From: a virus
DNA: 64,000 nt
Direction: 5' to 3' (one strand)
Virus record (IMG/VR): IMGVR_UViG_3300027759_000080
Span: 1 to 64,000 of that record
In this document: piece after piece, positions 38,441-49,500 of the stretch
Position numbering within the stretch: position 1 is the first letter of the stretch
Layout: every line of letters starts with the position of its first letter
The notes under the pieces: model-generated
The model's input: only the letters and a program-made list of their open reading frames with translations
Database searches by the model: none
Told to the model about the DNA's origin: nothing
Program-made: the position numbers and the translations under genes

Positions 38441-39432
38441 AAGTTAAAAGAATTAACGATGTAACAGAACAACTGTTTGACTTACACAAAAACAATACAT
38501 CAAACTTACTAAGCACTGGTTTTAAAACTTTAGACGATTACTATCAGGTAAGACCTAGTAACACTACCATCATTTACGGATATCCTAGTGCAGGTAAGAG
38601 TGAGTTTGCTATGCAATTACTTATAGGACTTACAGTTAAGTACGGAAAGAAGCATTTAATCTATACACCTGAGACAGGAACAGCTGAGGAGATATTCTCT
38701 GAGATAGCACACGCACTAACAGGTAAAAGCTTTGACAAAAGATTCCCTAATTACATTACAGAGGCAGAAATTTATAGGGTACAGCCTTTTATTCAAGAAC
38801 ATTTTGCAGTTATTGAGGACGATGGTGTAAACGGACTAAGCTTAGACAATTATTTTGAGTTAGCTAGAGAAGTAAAGAGAGATAGGGGATTAGATTGTAC
38901 TTTGCTAGATAACTTTAACGATTTAGAACACAGTGCATCAGACTTAGCTAATATCGCATCGTACTTACCTGTCTTTCTTCCTAAATGGAATAAGTTTTCT
39001 AAGATAGAGAACCTACATTCTTTTATGATATGTCACGCAAGAAATCCTACAGGTGTTAAATCAGGAGAATTGCCAAAAGCACCTAGTGTATTTGAAATAA
39101 ACGGAGGTCAGGCTTGGTATGCAAAGGCTCAGAGCTTAATTTGCGTTGATAGACCCTACGAGGAGATAAACGGACTCATGCAACAGTCTAATACGGCAAA
39201 CATTGATGTCAAGAAGATTAAACCTAAGATTGTAGGCAAGAAAGGATTAGTTCCTTTGGAGTTTGAGTTCAGCAAGAAGTGCTATAATGAGACAGTTGAT
39301 GGTCGCATACTTAGGATTGACACTGGATTTAAGAATTCTTATCAAGTTCCAGAAGAAACTAAAAAGAAGATAGGCGAGAAGATAGCCACACAAGCAAGTT
39401 TTGATTTACCAGAAGATTACACACCTTTTTAA
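38437..39432 (+). CDS. replicative RecA/DnaB-type helicase-like ATPase
   Basis: This 331-residue protein has Walker A as GYPSAGKS at 48-55 and Walker B near LDCTLLDNFND at 144-154. Other RecA-fold blocks follow, such as FMICHARNPTGV (sensor-like) and QAWYAKAQSLICVDRPYEE. It lacks an N-terminal primase. It resembles the C-terminal helicase domain of DnaB/TWINKLE-type enzymes, which form hexameric rings and move 5'-3' on single-stranded DNA. It lies directly after the replication protein, as a loader-helicase pair would. A helicase-only form is unusual but known in small phages. Confidence 0.75.
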   Translation: MKVKRINDVTEQLFDLHKNNTSNLLSTGFKTLDDYYQVRPSNTTIIYGYPSAGKSEFAMQLLIGLTVKYGKKHLIYTPETGTAEEIFSEIAHALTGKSFDKRFPNYITEAEIYRVQPFIQEHFAVIEDDGVNGLSLDNYFELAREVKRDRGLDCTLLDNFNDLEHSASDLANIASYLPVFLPKWNKFSKIENLHSFMICHARNPTGVKSGELPKAPSVFEINGGQAWYAKAQSLICVDRPYEEINGLMQQSNTANIDVKKIKPKIVGKKGLVPLEFEFSKKCYNETVDGRILRIDTGFKNSYQVPEETKKKIGEKIATQASFDLPEDYTPF

Positions 39433-39434
39433 AT

Positions 39435-39830
39435 ATGGAAATAGAAGAATATAAAGAAATACAGAAGATTAGAACAGAAGAGTATAAGTTAATGGTCAAA
39501 AAAGTTGACGAGTACTTTGCCTTATTCTCAATAAATAACAGGAATGCTGAGCTATACGCAGAATTTTGGGAGTTCTATACTTTCATAGAGGAATTTGAGC
39601 TAAAAGCTATAAAATCACAGGGTAAACAAAAGGAAAATGCATTAGAACACTTAAAGATGCTTTATCGTATGCAACAGTTTAACGCAAAGGTGTTTGCTAG
39701 ATTTAATTACGAGAATGTAATACTAAGTGCCAAGGCTAAAAGACTACAAAAGGAGCAATTTATATTTCTAAATGAAATTAAAGAATTAAAAGAACAAATA
39801 GAACTTACAGAAAAAATAAATAATCTATAA
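39435..39830 (+). CDS. coiled-coil hypothetical protein
   Basis: This 131-residue, highly charged helical protein contains long heptad-like stretches at both ends (EYKEIQKIRTEEYKLMVKKV and FLNEIKELKEQIELTEKINN). It follows the helicase gene by 2 bases. It may be a replication accessory or scaffold protein. No family recognised. Confidence 0.6.
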   Translation: MEIEEYKEIQKIRTEEYKLMVKKVDEYFALFSINNRNAELYAEFWEFYTFIEEFELKAIKSQGKQKENALEHLKMLYRMQQFNAKVFARFNYENVILSAKAKRLQKEQFIFLNEIKELKEQIELTEKINNL

Positions 39831-39835
39831 AAAAC

Positions 39836-40276
39836 ATGAAAAAAAATCTAAATTACAAAGAATGCTCGTTCATATTGAACAGGAGTGAGGAGTATTGTCA
39901 AGGTCTTATGATGAAGGAGAATGGCAAGATGGGAATTCAAAAAGAATTGACCCCAAAAGAATTTAAAGAAGAGGCTGCATCTTGGTCAATATCAGTTGAA
40001 AGACTATCAGAGATAACAAAGATAGATGTAGCTCATTTACTAGAAGATATTAATAAAAACTTCTTCAGAAACGAGATTTGTGTAGAATATTTGATAAAGA
40101 AAGTAAATCAAAAGTTTAAGCCTAATGCCAAGACTGGTGCATATCCTATATCGATAGTTATTCCTGAAGAAATTACAGCACTTATGAACGAGGAAAATCA
40201 AAAGAAGTGCATAAAGGTATTAGAAGAAAGAGTAAGTAAAAATGTTAATTTTAAACTAGTAAATAAAAATATATGA
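39836..40276 (+). CDS. hypothetical protein in replication operon
   Basis: This 146-residue protein starts MKKNLNYKECSFILNRSEEY and has two Cys in the first 20 residues. It contains a helical SISVERLSEITKIDVAHLLE segment and YPISIVIPEEITALMNEENQ. It is co-transcribed with the helicase. Function unknown. Confidence 0.6.
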   Translation: MKKNLNYKECSFILNRSEEYCQGLMMKENGKMGIQKELTPKEFKEEAASWSISVERLSEITKIDVAHLLEDINKNFFRNEICVEYLIKKVNQKFKPNAKTGAYPISIVIPEEITALMNEENQKKCIKVLEERVSKNVNFKLVNKNI

Positions 40277-40494
40277 TAGACAAAATAATAGGAACAGTTT
40301 TTTATGATGGGCTAAACTATATGGTAATAGACCCATATTGCGGTTTAATATGTATAAATCAAAAAGATGCAAAACAATTTAAGAATAGAGATACTATATC
40401 TTATGAACGAAAAACTTGTTGGCTTGATAACAAAAAAGGAAAAACAATAGGATGGGAAAAATTTGCATATCAACCAAAATTAATAATAAAATAA
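40273..40494 (+). CDS. small hypothetical protein
   Basis: This 73-residue protein contains MIDKIIGTVFYDGLNYMVID and a central Cys-containing YCGLICINQKDAKQF. Its start overlaps the preceding stop by 4 bases. The two small Cys residues may bind metal. Role unknown. Confidence 0.55.
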   Translation: MIDKIIGTVFYDGLNYMVIDPYCGLICINQKDAKQFKNRDTISYERKTCWLDNKKGKTIGWEKFAYQPKLIIK

Positions 40495-40500
40495 AAATAT

Positions 40501-40875
40501 ATGATAACTAAATCACAATGGGCAGCAATGCCACAAGAAGAAAAAGATAACATCATGACTAATGTCAGAATTTCAATTATTGGTTTGCACGCAACCTTAA
40601 ATGCAGCCAAACACTACAAAGATTTTATCAAGGAGTACGAGGTTGGAATAAGTAATAAAAAGACTGTCAAGGTTTTAAAGGACGGATTTATTAGTTTAGA
40701 GTATTTATTGTCGTTTATTGATAGTGCTTTTAAGGTGAGCAAAGAAGTTAAGAAGGAAGATATGGATGCTGAGGAAGAGTTCACCTATAAGATTCTTGAG
40801 AACTTAGAAAACGAGTGCTTCCAGTTTGTTAATCACGAGATGGGTTTTAATATGATTAGAAAAGCTTTAGGATAA
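40501..40875 (+). CDS. hypothetical helical protein
   Basis: This 124-residue helical protein starts MITKSQWAAMPQEEKDNIMT and continues with a charged body. It is coupled to the next gene by overlap at 40875. No family recognised. Confidence 0.6.
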   Translation: MITKSQWAAMPQEEKDNIMTNVRISIIGLHATLNAAKHYKDFIKEYEVGISNKKTVKVLKDGFISLEYLLSFIDSAFKVSKEVKKEDMDAEEEFTYKILENLENECFQFVNHEMGFNMIRKALG

Positions 40876-41063
40876 TGGAAATTAGAATACTTAAACAGGG
40901 CGTTTACGAGACCGACAAAGGAGAAAAGATAAAGATTATTGAAATATGGTATGGGGCTAATCCTCGTATCGTATTCCAAATAGGCGATACAGTTTACACT
41001 AGAAGTAGGGAAATATTTGAGGAAGGAATTAGAAATAATAAAATAATTAAAAAACTTTTTTGA
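40875..41063 (+). CDS. small basic protein, end of replication operon
   Basis: This 62-residue protein, MEIRILKQGVYETDKGEKIK and then IEIWYGANPRIVFQIGDTVY, is a small beta-rich fold. Its stop codon lies at the -33 element of the next transcription unit. No function known. Confidence 0.55.
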   Translation: MEIRILKQGVYETDKGEKIKIIEIWYGANPRIVFQIGDTVYTRSREIFEEGIRNNKIIKKLF

Positions 41064-41088
41064 AATGAGAAAAATATTTCTATCTTCG
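41060..41088 (+). promoter_or_regulatory. promoter of the candidate small RNA
   Basis: TTG at 41060-41062 (overlapping the previous stop), 18 bases, TATCTTCG at 41081-41088. TTCG instead of TTTG is a variation of the -7 element. It is followed by a structured stretch ending in a terminator. Confidence 0.5.
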
Positions 41089-41089
41089 C

Positions 41090-41172
41090 ACTCGATTGTT
41101 GGGTCTGATTAACCCGAGTTTTTCATGTGATTCTTAAAAAAGCCTAGTAGTAATATTGGGCTTTTTTTTTGT
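41090..41172 (+). ncRNA. candidate small RNA
   Basis: The stretch begins a few bases after the promoter and contains two hairpins and no open reading frame. First, ACTC (41090-41093) and GGGT (41101-41104) pair with ACCC (41112-41115) and GAGT (41116-41119), followed by TTTTTC. Second is the terminator at 41136-41172. The likely transcript is about 75-80 bases. It may be a small regulatory RNA or simply a terminator region with an upstream pausing hairpin. Promoter, hairpins and T tract together are the evidence. Confidence 0.45.
41136..41172 (+). terminator. intrinsic terminator
   Basis: AAAAAAGCC at 41136-41144 pairs with GGCTTTTTT at 41159-41167, with a run of ten T in all. It closes the replication transcription unit and the candidate small RNA. 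Confidence 0.87.
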
Positions 41173-41184
41173 TTGATTATATAT

Positions 41185-41192
41185 TACATTTG
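41185..41192 (+). promoter_or_regulatory. -7 motif of the virion cargo operon
   Basis: TACATTTG at 41185-41192 precedes the gene at 41225 by 32 bases. A -33 TTG with normal spacing is not present (only a T run), so the promoter may be weak or need an activator. Confidence 0.5.
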
Positions 41193-41224
41193 CATAATAA
41201 AAAATAATTTAAAACAATATTTTT

Positions 41225-42244
41225 ATGATACCACAAATAATAGGAGCAGGATTACAAGCGTACAATATGTACAATTCTTGGCAAGACAAGAATAAGGCAG
41301 AAGCAGCAGCTGCTCAATTAGATAGACAGCCAGTTCCTCAATATACCCCAAATTCAAGATTAAATAGTTTCTATCAGCAAGCAGTTGCTGGTGTTGCTAG
41401 CCCACAAGGATACACAGGAGCAGAAACAGCAGGATACAACTCTCGTTTAGCTCAAATAATAGCCTCTAGAAATGCTAATGCTCAGAATATGGGTGGCGGT
41501 GGAATAGGAAGAGCTGTTGGAGCTATGGGTAACGCTGAAGCCTTAAATTCTTTAAATCAATTCAGCGGTAACGATGCTGCTTTAAGAAGAAGTGCATTTA
41601 ACGCTGCTATGGGTAGACAGCAAAGTGCTATGGGTCAGTACCAGAGCCTTGATAACATGAACACTCAAACAGCCTTACAAAGAAGATTAATGAAGGAGCA
41701 AGGTTTAGGTCAAGCTATTCAAAGTAATAAGGCTATGATAAGCAATAGTTTAAATAATCTGGGCGGAGATTTAATGGGATACGGTATGACTAAAGACCTT
41801 ATGGCACAAAGATTGGCTGGAGCAAATCCTACAGCTACAGCAGGAATGCCTAGTGCTGATTTAGCTAAAACCTACTACGGAGCAGGAGGAAAATTAGGTT
41901 TAAGCAATAGATTTAGCAACTACGCACAAAATGCGGTTGATAATTCAATGCAACCATTAACATCTCAGGGTGCAATAACAAATAATCAAACATTTTCATT
42001 AGGTAATAGGAATCCAGCATTTTCAAGTGCTTTTAACAATCCGACAATACTTTCGGGAGGAAGATTAGCAAGACAAGGAGGGATAGAAGGTAATCCTGTA
42101 ACTTCTTTTGGGAATAACGGATTTTTTAATAGCATGAGGAATGACGTAATTCCTTCTAGTAGAAGTATGTACGCACAAGATATTATAAATAATCCAATAG
42201 GAAGAAACTATAATAGAAGTTATAACGAATATAATATAGACTAA
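41225..42244 (+). CDS. virion protein with N-terminal hydrophobic stretch, possible internal/ejection protein
   Basis: This 339-residue protein starts MIPQIIGAGLQAYNMYNSWQ. It is rich in Ala, Asn, Gln and Gly with long low-complexity helical regions (QNMGGGGIGRAVGAMGNAEA). It overlaps the next gene by one base and begins the cargo operon. Ala/Gln-rich proteins with a glycine-rich start are typical of podovirus internal virion proteins that form or coat the ejection channel. The role is inferred from context. Confidence 0.5.
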   Translation: MIPQIIGAGLQAYNMYNSWQDKNKAEAAAAQLDRQPVPQYTPNSRLNSFYQQAVAGVASPQGYTGAETAGYNSRLAQIIASRNANAQNMGGGGIGRAVGAMGNAEALNSLNQFSGNDAALRRSAFNAAMGRQQSAMGQYQSLDNMNTQTALQRRLMKEQGLGQAIQSNKAMISNSLNNLGGDLMGYGMTKDLMAQRLAGANPTATAGMPSADLAKTYYGAGGKLGLSNRFSNYAQNAVDNSMQPLTSQGAITNNQTFSLGNRNPAFSSAFNNPTILSGGRLARQGGIEGNPVTSFGNNGFFNSMRNDVIPSSRSMYAQDIINNPIGRNYNRSYNEYNID

Positions 42245-43587
42245 TGGAAGATACTATAGGATTAGCAGGAAGCTTAGGCTTAATAAATAAGGGAAGCGCA
42301 GCTTTTGGCGGTAATGTGTTGACAAGAGCTTCTGACAAGGCACTTCAAATGGATGCAGCCGAAAAAAAGGCTGAGGCATTAAGATTAGCTAAACAGGCTC
42401 AGGAAGAGAAAGTGTTAGCTGGCAGAATGAAAGTTGGAGGTAAGTTTGATGAGTTAGCCAGAAAAGATGTAGAGAAGAGCACTAATGATATGCTTATGAA
42501 TAAAGGATATTTAGACCCTCAAAAGCTTGCTACATACAATTTAGATATGGGAAGATACGAGGAGGCAACTAAAGAGAGAGCTGCTGCTAAAGAGATTCTA
42601 AGCAAGAATAAATATTTAATACCAGAAGCAGATAGCAAGGCATTTCAAACTCACGATATTCCGTATTTAGCAGAAAGAGCAAAAGACCCTACAAGCGGAA
42701 TTACTCCAGACCCTAATTTACCAAATGTATATCGTTTAGCTACTGAGAAGCTAATTCCTAAAATTGATGTAGGAGAAGCTCTTAAAAAATCCAAAAGCCT
42801 TCTTTCAGAAGGAGATTATGATTATGGCAAAAAGACAACAGTAAACGTAAATGGCAAGGTAAAAGTTCAAGTTCCTCTAAAAGCACAATCTTTAATTAAT
42901 GCTGGGCAAATATTTTTACAGGACGAGATTAATTATAAAAACTTTGCAGACGCTTATAAACCAGATATATTAAAAGTTATGCAAGCTAATCCAGCTATGG
43001 AAGAGCCTACAGCTGCTTTAAAAGTATATACTGATAAGTTATCTCAAATAGGTAAAATAGAGAGAGATGTTACGCCTAGCAAAGGAGTAGTTATAAACAA
43101 TACCTTTACATCAAGCGGAAAGGGAAGTTTTGAAAATAAAAATATAAGAATAACTGAAGTTGAGCCAACACCAACAATTAAGCAAGGAGAATACCTTTAT
43201 ACTTATATTGGTAAAAAACCAGATGTAATAAACTTAAACGTAGGTGGAAAAGACGATACCATTAAGAAATTTAAAGATGTTACTTATGTGGGCAAAATAG
43301 ATAATAACAAGGGATATGTTCTAGGAACTAGAAAAGCTACTTTAAAAGAAATGGAAAGCCCAGAATTTACCGCTCATTTGCAAAATGGCGGAACTACGGA
43401 TAATTTCCCTGCAAAAGTAGAAGTGCCTTTATCTGTTATTAAAGGTGTTCTTCAAATAGATGAGGATACTTGGAATAAAATGAATTCTGTAGGCGGTAAT
43501 TCTAAGCCAGCGGTAAAGGCATCAGCAAATGCAGTTAAAGTAATGAATCCAGTAAAAAATCCGTTAATTACAAAAAAAGGAAGATAA
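42244..43587 (+). CDS. virion protein, probable internal protein
   Basis: This 447-residue soluble protein has a helical, charged first third (KKAEALRLAKQAQEEKVLAG) and a beta-rich second half, with no catalytic residues seen. It precedes the 2900-residue protein by two bases, so the two are made together. Probably an internal virion component that helps package or eject the giant protein. Basis is only context and composition. Confidence 0.5.
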   Translation: MEDTIGLAGSLGLINKGSAAFGGNVLTRASDKALQMDAAEKKAEALRLAKQAQEEKVLAGRMKVGGKFDELARKDVEKSTNDMLMNKGYLDPQKLATYNLDMGRYEEATKERAAAKEILSKNKYLIPEADSKAFQTHDIPYLAERAKDPTSGITPDPNLPNVYRLATEKLIPKIDVGEALKKSKSLLSEGDYDYGKKTTVNVNGKVKVQVPLKAQSLINAGQIFLQDEINYKNFADAYKPDILKVMQANPAMEEPTAALKVYTDKLSQIGKIERDVTPSKGVVINNTFTSSGKGSFENKNIRITEVEPTPTIKQGEYLYTYIGKKPDVINLNVGGKDDTIKKFKDVTYVGKIDNNKGYVLGTRKATLKEMESPEFTAHLQNGGTTDNFPAKVEVPLSVIKGVLQIDEDTWNKMNSVGGNSKPAVKASANAVKVMNPVKNPLITKKGR

Positions 43588-43589
43588 TT

Positions 43590-46500
43590 ATGCCAGAAGG
43601 AATAGACAAGGGATTATTAGAAGAATACATAGCAACTGCAAATAGCGGTAAATACAAATCAATGGCAGAAGTTAATGCCAAATTTCCAGAGCTAAAAGAC
43701 TACAGCCCAGATTTATTAGAGGAGTATGTTGCCACTGCAAATAGTGGTAAATATAAGACTCTTGACGAAGTAAATTCAAAATTTCCAGAATTTTCAACAT
43801 CAAAAACTCCTGCTGTTCCATCGTTCTCAACAGATATGTCAAATACAAATACATTACCTGTAATGAAGAACTCTCCTCTACAGGCAAATGTAGACAAACC
43901 TGTAAAAGTAGTAGCACCGACATACATTGACCCTACAAAAGTTTTAAAAACTAAAGACGTTGTAGATATAAATGCAGAAAAAGCTCCAAAGACAATGGCT
44001 CAAATTGACGAGGAGAGCAGGATTACTATGCAGAACAGAAATATCTTTACGCTTACGCAGAGAGGTTTAGACGAAAGTATTGAATACCAAAACTTATTAG
44101 TAAAAAAACTGGCAAAGGAATTAGGCTACACTGACGACAATTCCTTAAAAGGAACTACTGCTGTTCAAAAGTTAGCTAATGACAGACAAGAAGGATGGAA
44201 AGAAGATTATTTAGAACCAGAAGAACTAGCTCAAGTAAGAGCTTTTGAAGACTACGAAGTATTTAAAGAACAAGGGAGAGAAAAAGAATCAAACGAGGCT
44301 TTACAAAAATATTTAAACAGCAGGACTGAGTACAGAAAAAAAATAGACAACGATATAGTAGATTTAAAAGGAGAACTGGTTTCAGCAGAAGGTGATGATG
44401 CAGTATTAATAAGGGCAACCATTGCCGAGCTAGAGGCTAAAAAACTTCCTTTTTATGACCCTAAAAAGCAGATGGAATCATTTTTAACAGAAAATGAGAC
44501 AGATGTAGCAGCAGTGTCTAAACCTACAGAGACGGCTCAAGAAAAATTAAAAAAATATATACTTGCACAAGATAATCTTGTAACTAATTTAAGAAATAGA
44601 CTTGGAATTACTGGTAAAAACAATAGCTTTCAAAGGTTTACAGATGAATGGAAAGTACTACAAGGAGACAGAAGACAAAAAGATGATTTAGAACTTCTTC
44701 ATAATACAGAATTAAAAATAAAGAATGCTGTTCAGATACTTGAATTAAATAGAACCCCTTTAGACAAAGACAGTGCGTGGGGCGTACTTGCTAAAGAATT
44801 TGTTGGAGAACTGATTCCTATGAAGAAAGGTTTTAGTGGAGTAGACAATACGATAGCTGCAAATATTGGCAGTATAGTTAGGGACGCAGATATAACGTAT
44901 GCCGCAAATGAAAAGCAAGTACAAACAGCTGAATTTGCTAGTAATCAATATCAGTTTGGTAGTGCAAAGTGGGTTTCTCAAAATTTAGCCCCAACACTAG
45001 CTATTATGGTCGAAATGATACCAGCGACATTGCTTACGGAAGGCTTAGGGTCGACTGGATATTTATCAAGACTAAGTAGACCTTTAAAGATTTTAGCAGA
45101 AAGAGGTAGCCTAGGTAAAGCTGGAGGAACTTTTTTTAAAGTAATACAGGCAAATAAATATGGTCGTGGTTTATTAAAAGCTGCCGCCAGTGGTGTTAAT
45201 TACGGTATAGAAAGTCAAGCAGTTACAATGCTTGCTCCTCAATTAAAAGATGAGATGGGCTTTTCTAATGGTTTATTTGCAGGGACTGTTGGTTCGATAG
45301 CTGGTCAGCTTACTGGTAAGGTAATGGAGACTAGTTTAAAGTCTATCGCTACATTATTTGGCAATAAAGCTCCACAGGCAATTGCTGCAATAGAAAAATA
45401 CGGTTCGGTAATAGCTAAAGCTAAAGAATTTAGTAATACAGTTGCAGGGGAAACTGTTGAGGAGTATGGAGAGCAATTAATGAGTATATATAAAGAAAGT
45501 GATAACTATAAAAACTTTATATATAATCTTAAGAAGCACTACGAGACCACTGACGCTTTAGAAGAGTTTGCTACTATATTAATGATGTCGGTAGGAGCTC
45601 CAGCAGGTAGCACTTTAGGCAAAAGTTTATTTAGTGCAAGTAAAAAAGCATATAATAACCTTAGCAGAAAAGAAAGAGAAACAGCTAGTAGAATGGCGGA
45701 TGAAATTCATAATGAAGTTAATCTAGCTATGGATGATGCCGCTAATCAAACTATAAGAGACGAAAATATACAAGTTCCAACTAGAAGTAATGAAGAGCAA
45801 GACAACGCTATTCTTCAAAAGCAAAAAGATTTAAAACTTCCTACAGCTCCTGAAGTAGTATTATCTGATGTTAGTAAGGCTGCCATGGCTAAAATGGAGG
45901 GTGGAGAAGCTCTGACTATTGAGGAGCTAAAAGAACTTAGTAATGAGCTTTATCAAAGATATAACGGTATATCAGCAACAAAAGACCAAGATAATAGACA
46001 GTTTACTACAGAACAAATAAACGAAACTTTAATCAAGCTAGAAAATAATATTACTTTATTAGAAAATAGTAAAAATAAATTAGAAGAGTCTGGAGAGGCT
46101 AGTATTGTTGTAAATCCAAATGAGGCAGTTACACAGGACGCTAAACCTGTAACAAGTACACCTAATACTAAATTTTATCAAGGTGTTGATTTTAGAGCAC
46201 AAACAGGGTTACCTAACGGTGACTACACAGAAGAACAAGTAAAGGCAGCTAGAGAGGCTAAATTAAAGAAAGAAGGCGTAACGCCAGCAGAAATAGAAAC
46301 AATAAATGCAGAAGAAGAAATTATACCAGCAACTGAAACCCCTGCTGCACCAATTAGCGGTGTTAGTGGTGAGGTACAGGCATCTGGTGATGTAGAACAA
46401 ACAACAGCTAGCGAGAATGAGGTTAAAGCCGAAGAGATAAGAAACAAACTAGATAAACTTACAGAAGGATTTGTAAATGATGGCAAAACTGAAAAAGAAG

Positions 46501-49500
46501 CAGAAGACTTAGCTTTTAAATCTATATCAGAAGAAGAAAAGCAAGTATTAAGAGATAGTTATAACGAATCAAGAAACCAACCAAAAACTAAACAAAATGA
46601 TAAAGAAAACGGAACAGGGGTACAAAGTAACATCGGAGAAGGGCAAGAACCTATCAAAACCCAACCTATCGAAACCACAGGCGGAGAAAAGATTGAAGCA
46701 AGTGGAAATGTTCAAGCATCTGAAGAAGAAGTAGTTAAACCAATAGCAGACCAAATAGAAGAGTTAAGGGTTAAAGAGAAGGCAGAGTATGATGCTATGC
46801 CTAATCAAAAAGACGATGCTAAAAGAGAAAAGATTTATGAAAAGTACAACGCCTTAATCACTCCTTTACTAGAACAGCAAAAAGAAGAAATTAAGCAGGC
46901 TGAAAAAACCACAAGTGTGTATGTAGCTCCTTTTTACGATGCAACTGTCAAGGATATTAAAGAGGTTAAAGATATAGAAAAGTCTCCAGCGTATAAGAAA
47001 TACATAGAAACCATGTATTCTGCGGCAGAAGCTCTTGGAATTAAAATAAAGAAAACCGTTGGAAACCTAGGTAAATACACTCACGATACAACAGGAATAG
47101 AAATAAGTGAAATATCAACTTTAGTAGAATTAGAGACAGACGATATAGAAAAAGCTACAGAATTTGCTGTATTAATGGGAGCACTTGCTCCTGAGGTTCA
47201 AGAGTCTACAATTTCGGCACAGGTTTTGAGTGAAGATGAAATAACTCCAGATAGACATACAGCTGATTTCCATAACATAAAAGTTGACAATATAAAAGAA
47301 GCAGTAGAAATAGCAGCTTTATCAGGACTAGACCACACCATAATAGTAGCTGATAATGTTATTCAAATAATATCGTTTAAATACTGGAGTGTTGAAGAAA
47401 ATGACGAATTTGACCAAAAAGTAGAAAATTTAATACAAAAATTAAAAGAAAAAGGAATAAATTATGAAACAAACACAAAAGCAGTTGAATCAAGATTCAT
47501 TACAGCCAGCCCCTCAGAATTCACCCCTTATAACAGAGAGGACATCATCAGAAGAATGGAAGAAAAGGTCGGCAAGAACGATGGAGATACTGGGCTCGAA
47601 AAGGGACTTCTCAGACGCAGGCAAATGCTTCGTGATGCCATTCAAAATGCGAAGATAAGAAACAATGAATTTCTAAGACAGGAAAAGCTTGCTTCGGAAA
47701 GAGCCGAGTATGGCAAACTCAGAACAAAGCAAATTGAGCTAGAGAAAAATGGAGAAAGGCTATCAGACGAGGAAGTTAAAAGATTTACCGAGCTTCTTAA
47801 TATCCTTATCCCTTCTACTCAAGAAACCATTAGAAATGCATCAGAAGACTACGAAGAGGCAAGAAAAGAACTTGAAAAAGTTGCCGCTAAGGTGATAGGC
47901 GACTTAGGTTTTTTATCTACTTTTGGAATTAAAAGAGCCGAAAGAGCTGCTACTAAGATACTTAGATGGTATAAAGGTAAGGCACAATGGCTTGGTGATG
48001 GTGCTAGAACAAACTTAATTGCTTACAATGAGAAGGACGTAATGGTTCTTTATAAAAAATTACAAGCACAGTTTAAGGGCGGTATAATAAGACTTGAAAA
48101 AGACCCTACTGAATTAGGATACCCTAAAAAACTTCTTGAGGTAAGAACCTCAAACGGTAAAATCGCTGAGTTTCAAGTAATGACACCTGAAGGCTATTTA
48201 GCCAAGGATGGTATTAATGGTTTTCCAGAAGAAAAAAGAGATTTTGCTGCTAAAGAGTTAGCTAAAATACAAAAAAGATTAGGTTGGTTAATACCAGATG
48301 GTGTTGGACATTATTTTTACGAGATAGAAAGAGATTTTAATGTACCTACAGACCTAAGAGAAAGAGCCAAGGCTATTAGTTTAAAATACTACAATGCATT
48401 CCTTAAAGCTGATTCAAAGTATACTGAAAAAGAATTTTTAGATGAGATTTCTCAGTTTAAGAAAGATGTTGATGCTGCTGATAAGACAAATTGGGACAAG
48501 GGTAATAATGGAATATCTCCAGTAACTGTTAATGACTTTATAGAAGATACAAATAATCAATACGAGCCTATAACAGTATCAGACACTAGTCACGATACAT
48601 TTACCAAGGACAATGCTATAGACTACGAAGAAGATGAAAAGGAAGGTGATAACGGACGTTCTTATACCTATTTAGCATCGGTAACTGTAAGCTTAGTAGA
48701 TGACGTTAGTGGCGAAACTATAGGAAGTATTACCAAACTAAAAGATGAGTATGGGGATGTTACTTGGAGTGCTGAGGATTCTGATGGTAGCGAAGTAGCT
48801 GACAATGTCGGCACTAAAAACGAGGCTCAAAGAGCTCTTGTAGAACAACATAACAAGCAAAAAGCAAAGGAGTTTAATAAAGAAAAAGCTAGGGGCATTA
48901 AGGAAAGAACTAAGCAAAGAGCTATAGAAGCAGAAAAAGCTGCAAAAGCTAAGGAAAAAGCTGAGAAAGAATCTGAAAAAGAAAAGGCTGAAAAAGAAAA
49001 AGCTGAAAAAGAAACTGAAAAAGCTAAACCAGAGCAAACTGAAAAAGAAAAGGCTAAAGAAAAAGCCAAAGAGGCTCTAAGAGCTAAAGCTGCTGCGGTT
49101 AATGCTGAGGTTGTTAGTGCCGCACAAAGAGTTCAGCAGGCTTTAGAGGCAACAGGAATAACTGTAGAAGTAATTGATAACGAGAAAGATTTCCAAGATA
49201 AACTTGATGCTGAAGGAGTTAAAAGAGATAGCTCAGTTGGAGCTAGCGGAGTATTTATATCTAAGTCAGGTAAAATATTTATTAACGCAAGCAAGGTTGA
49301 TGCCAAGTGGGGTAGTGTAGATGTATGGCACGAGGGAACTCACCCTATTATTAACATAATAAGAAACACAAATCCTAAGTTATATAAGTCAATTATAGAC
49401 GGACTAAACGAGCTAGTTGCTAGTAATCCTGAAATAGCTGCTGTTGTTGAGTGGGCACAAAGTAATTACGAAGGCGAAAACACTTTAGAGGATGAAACTA

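Noticed and set aside
48738-49069. Long antisense frames of Phe/Ser composition
   Set aside because: They are the reverse complement of the Lys/Glu/Ala coiled coil in the giant protein, so their openness follows from codon bias and not coding.
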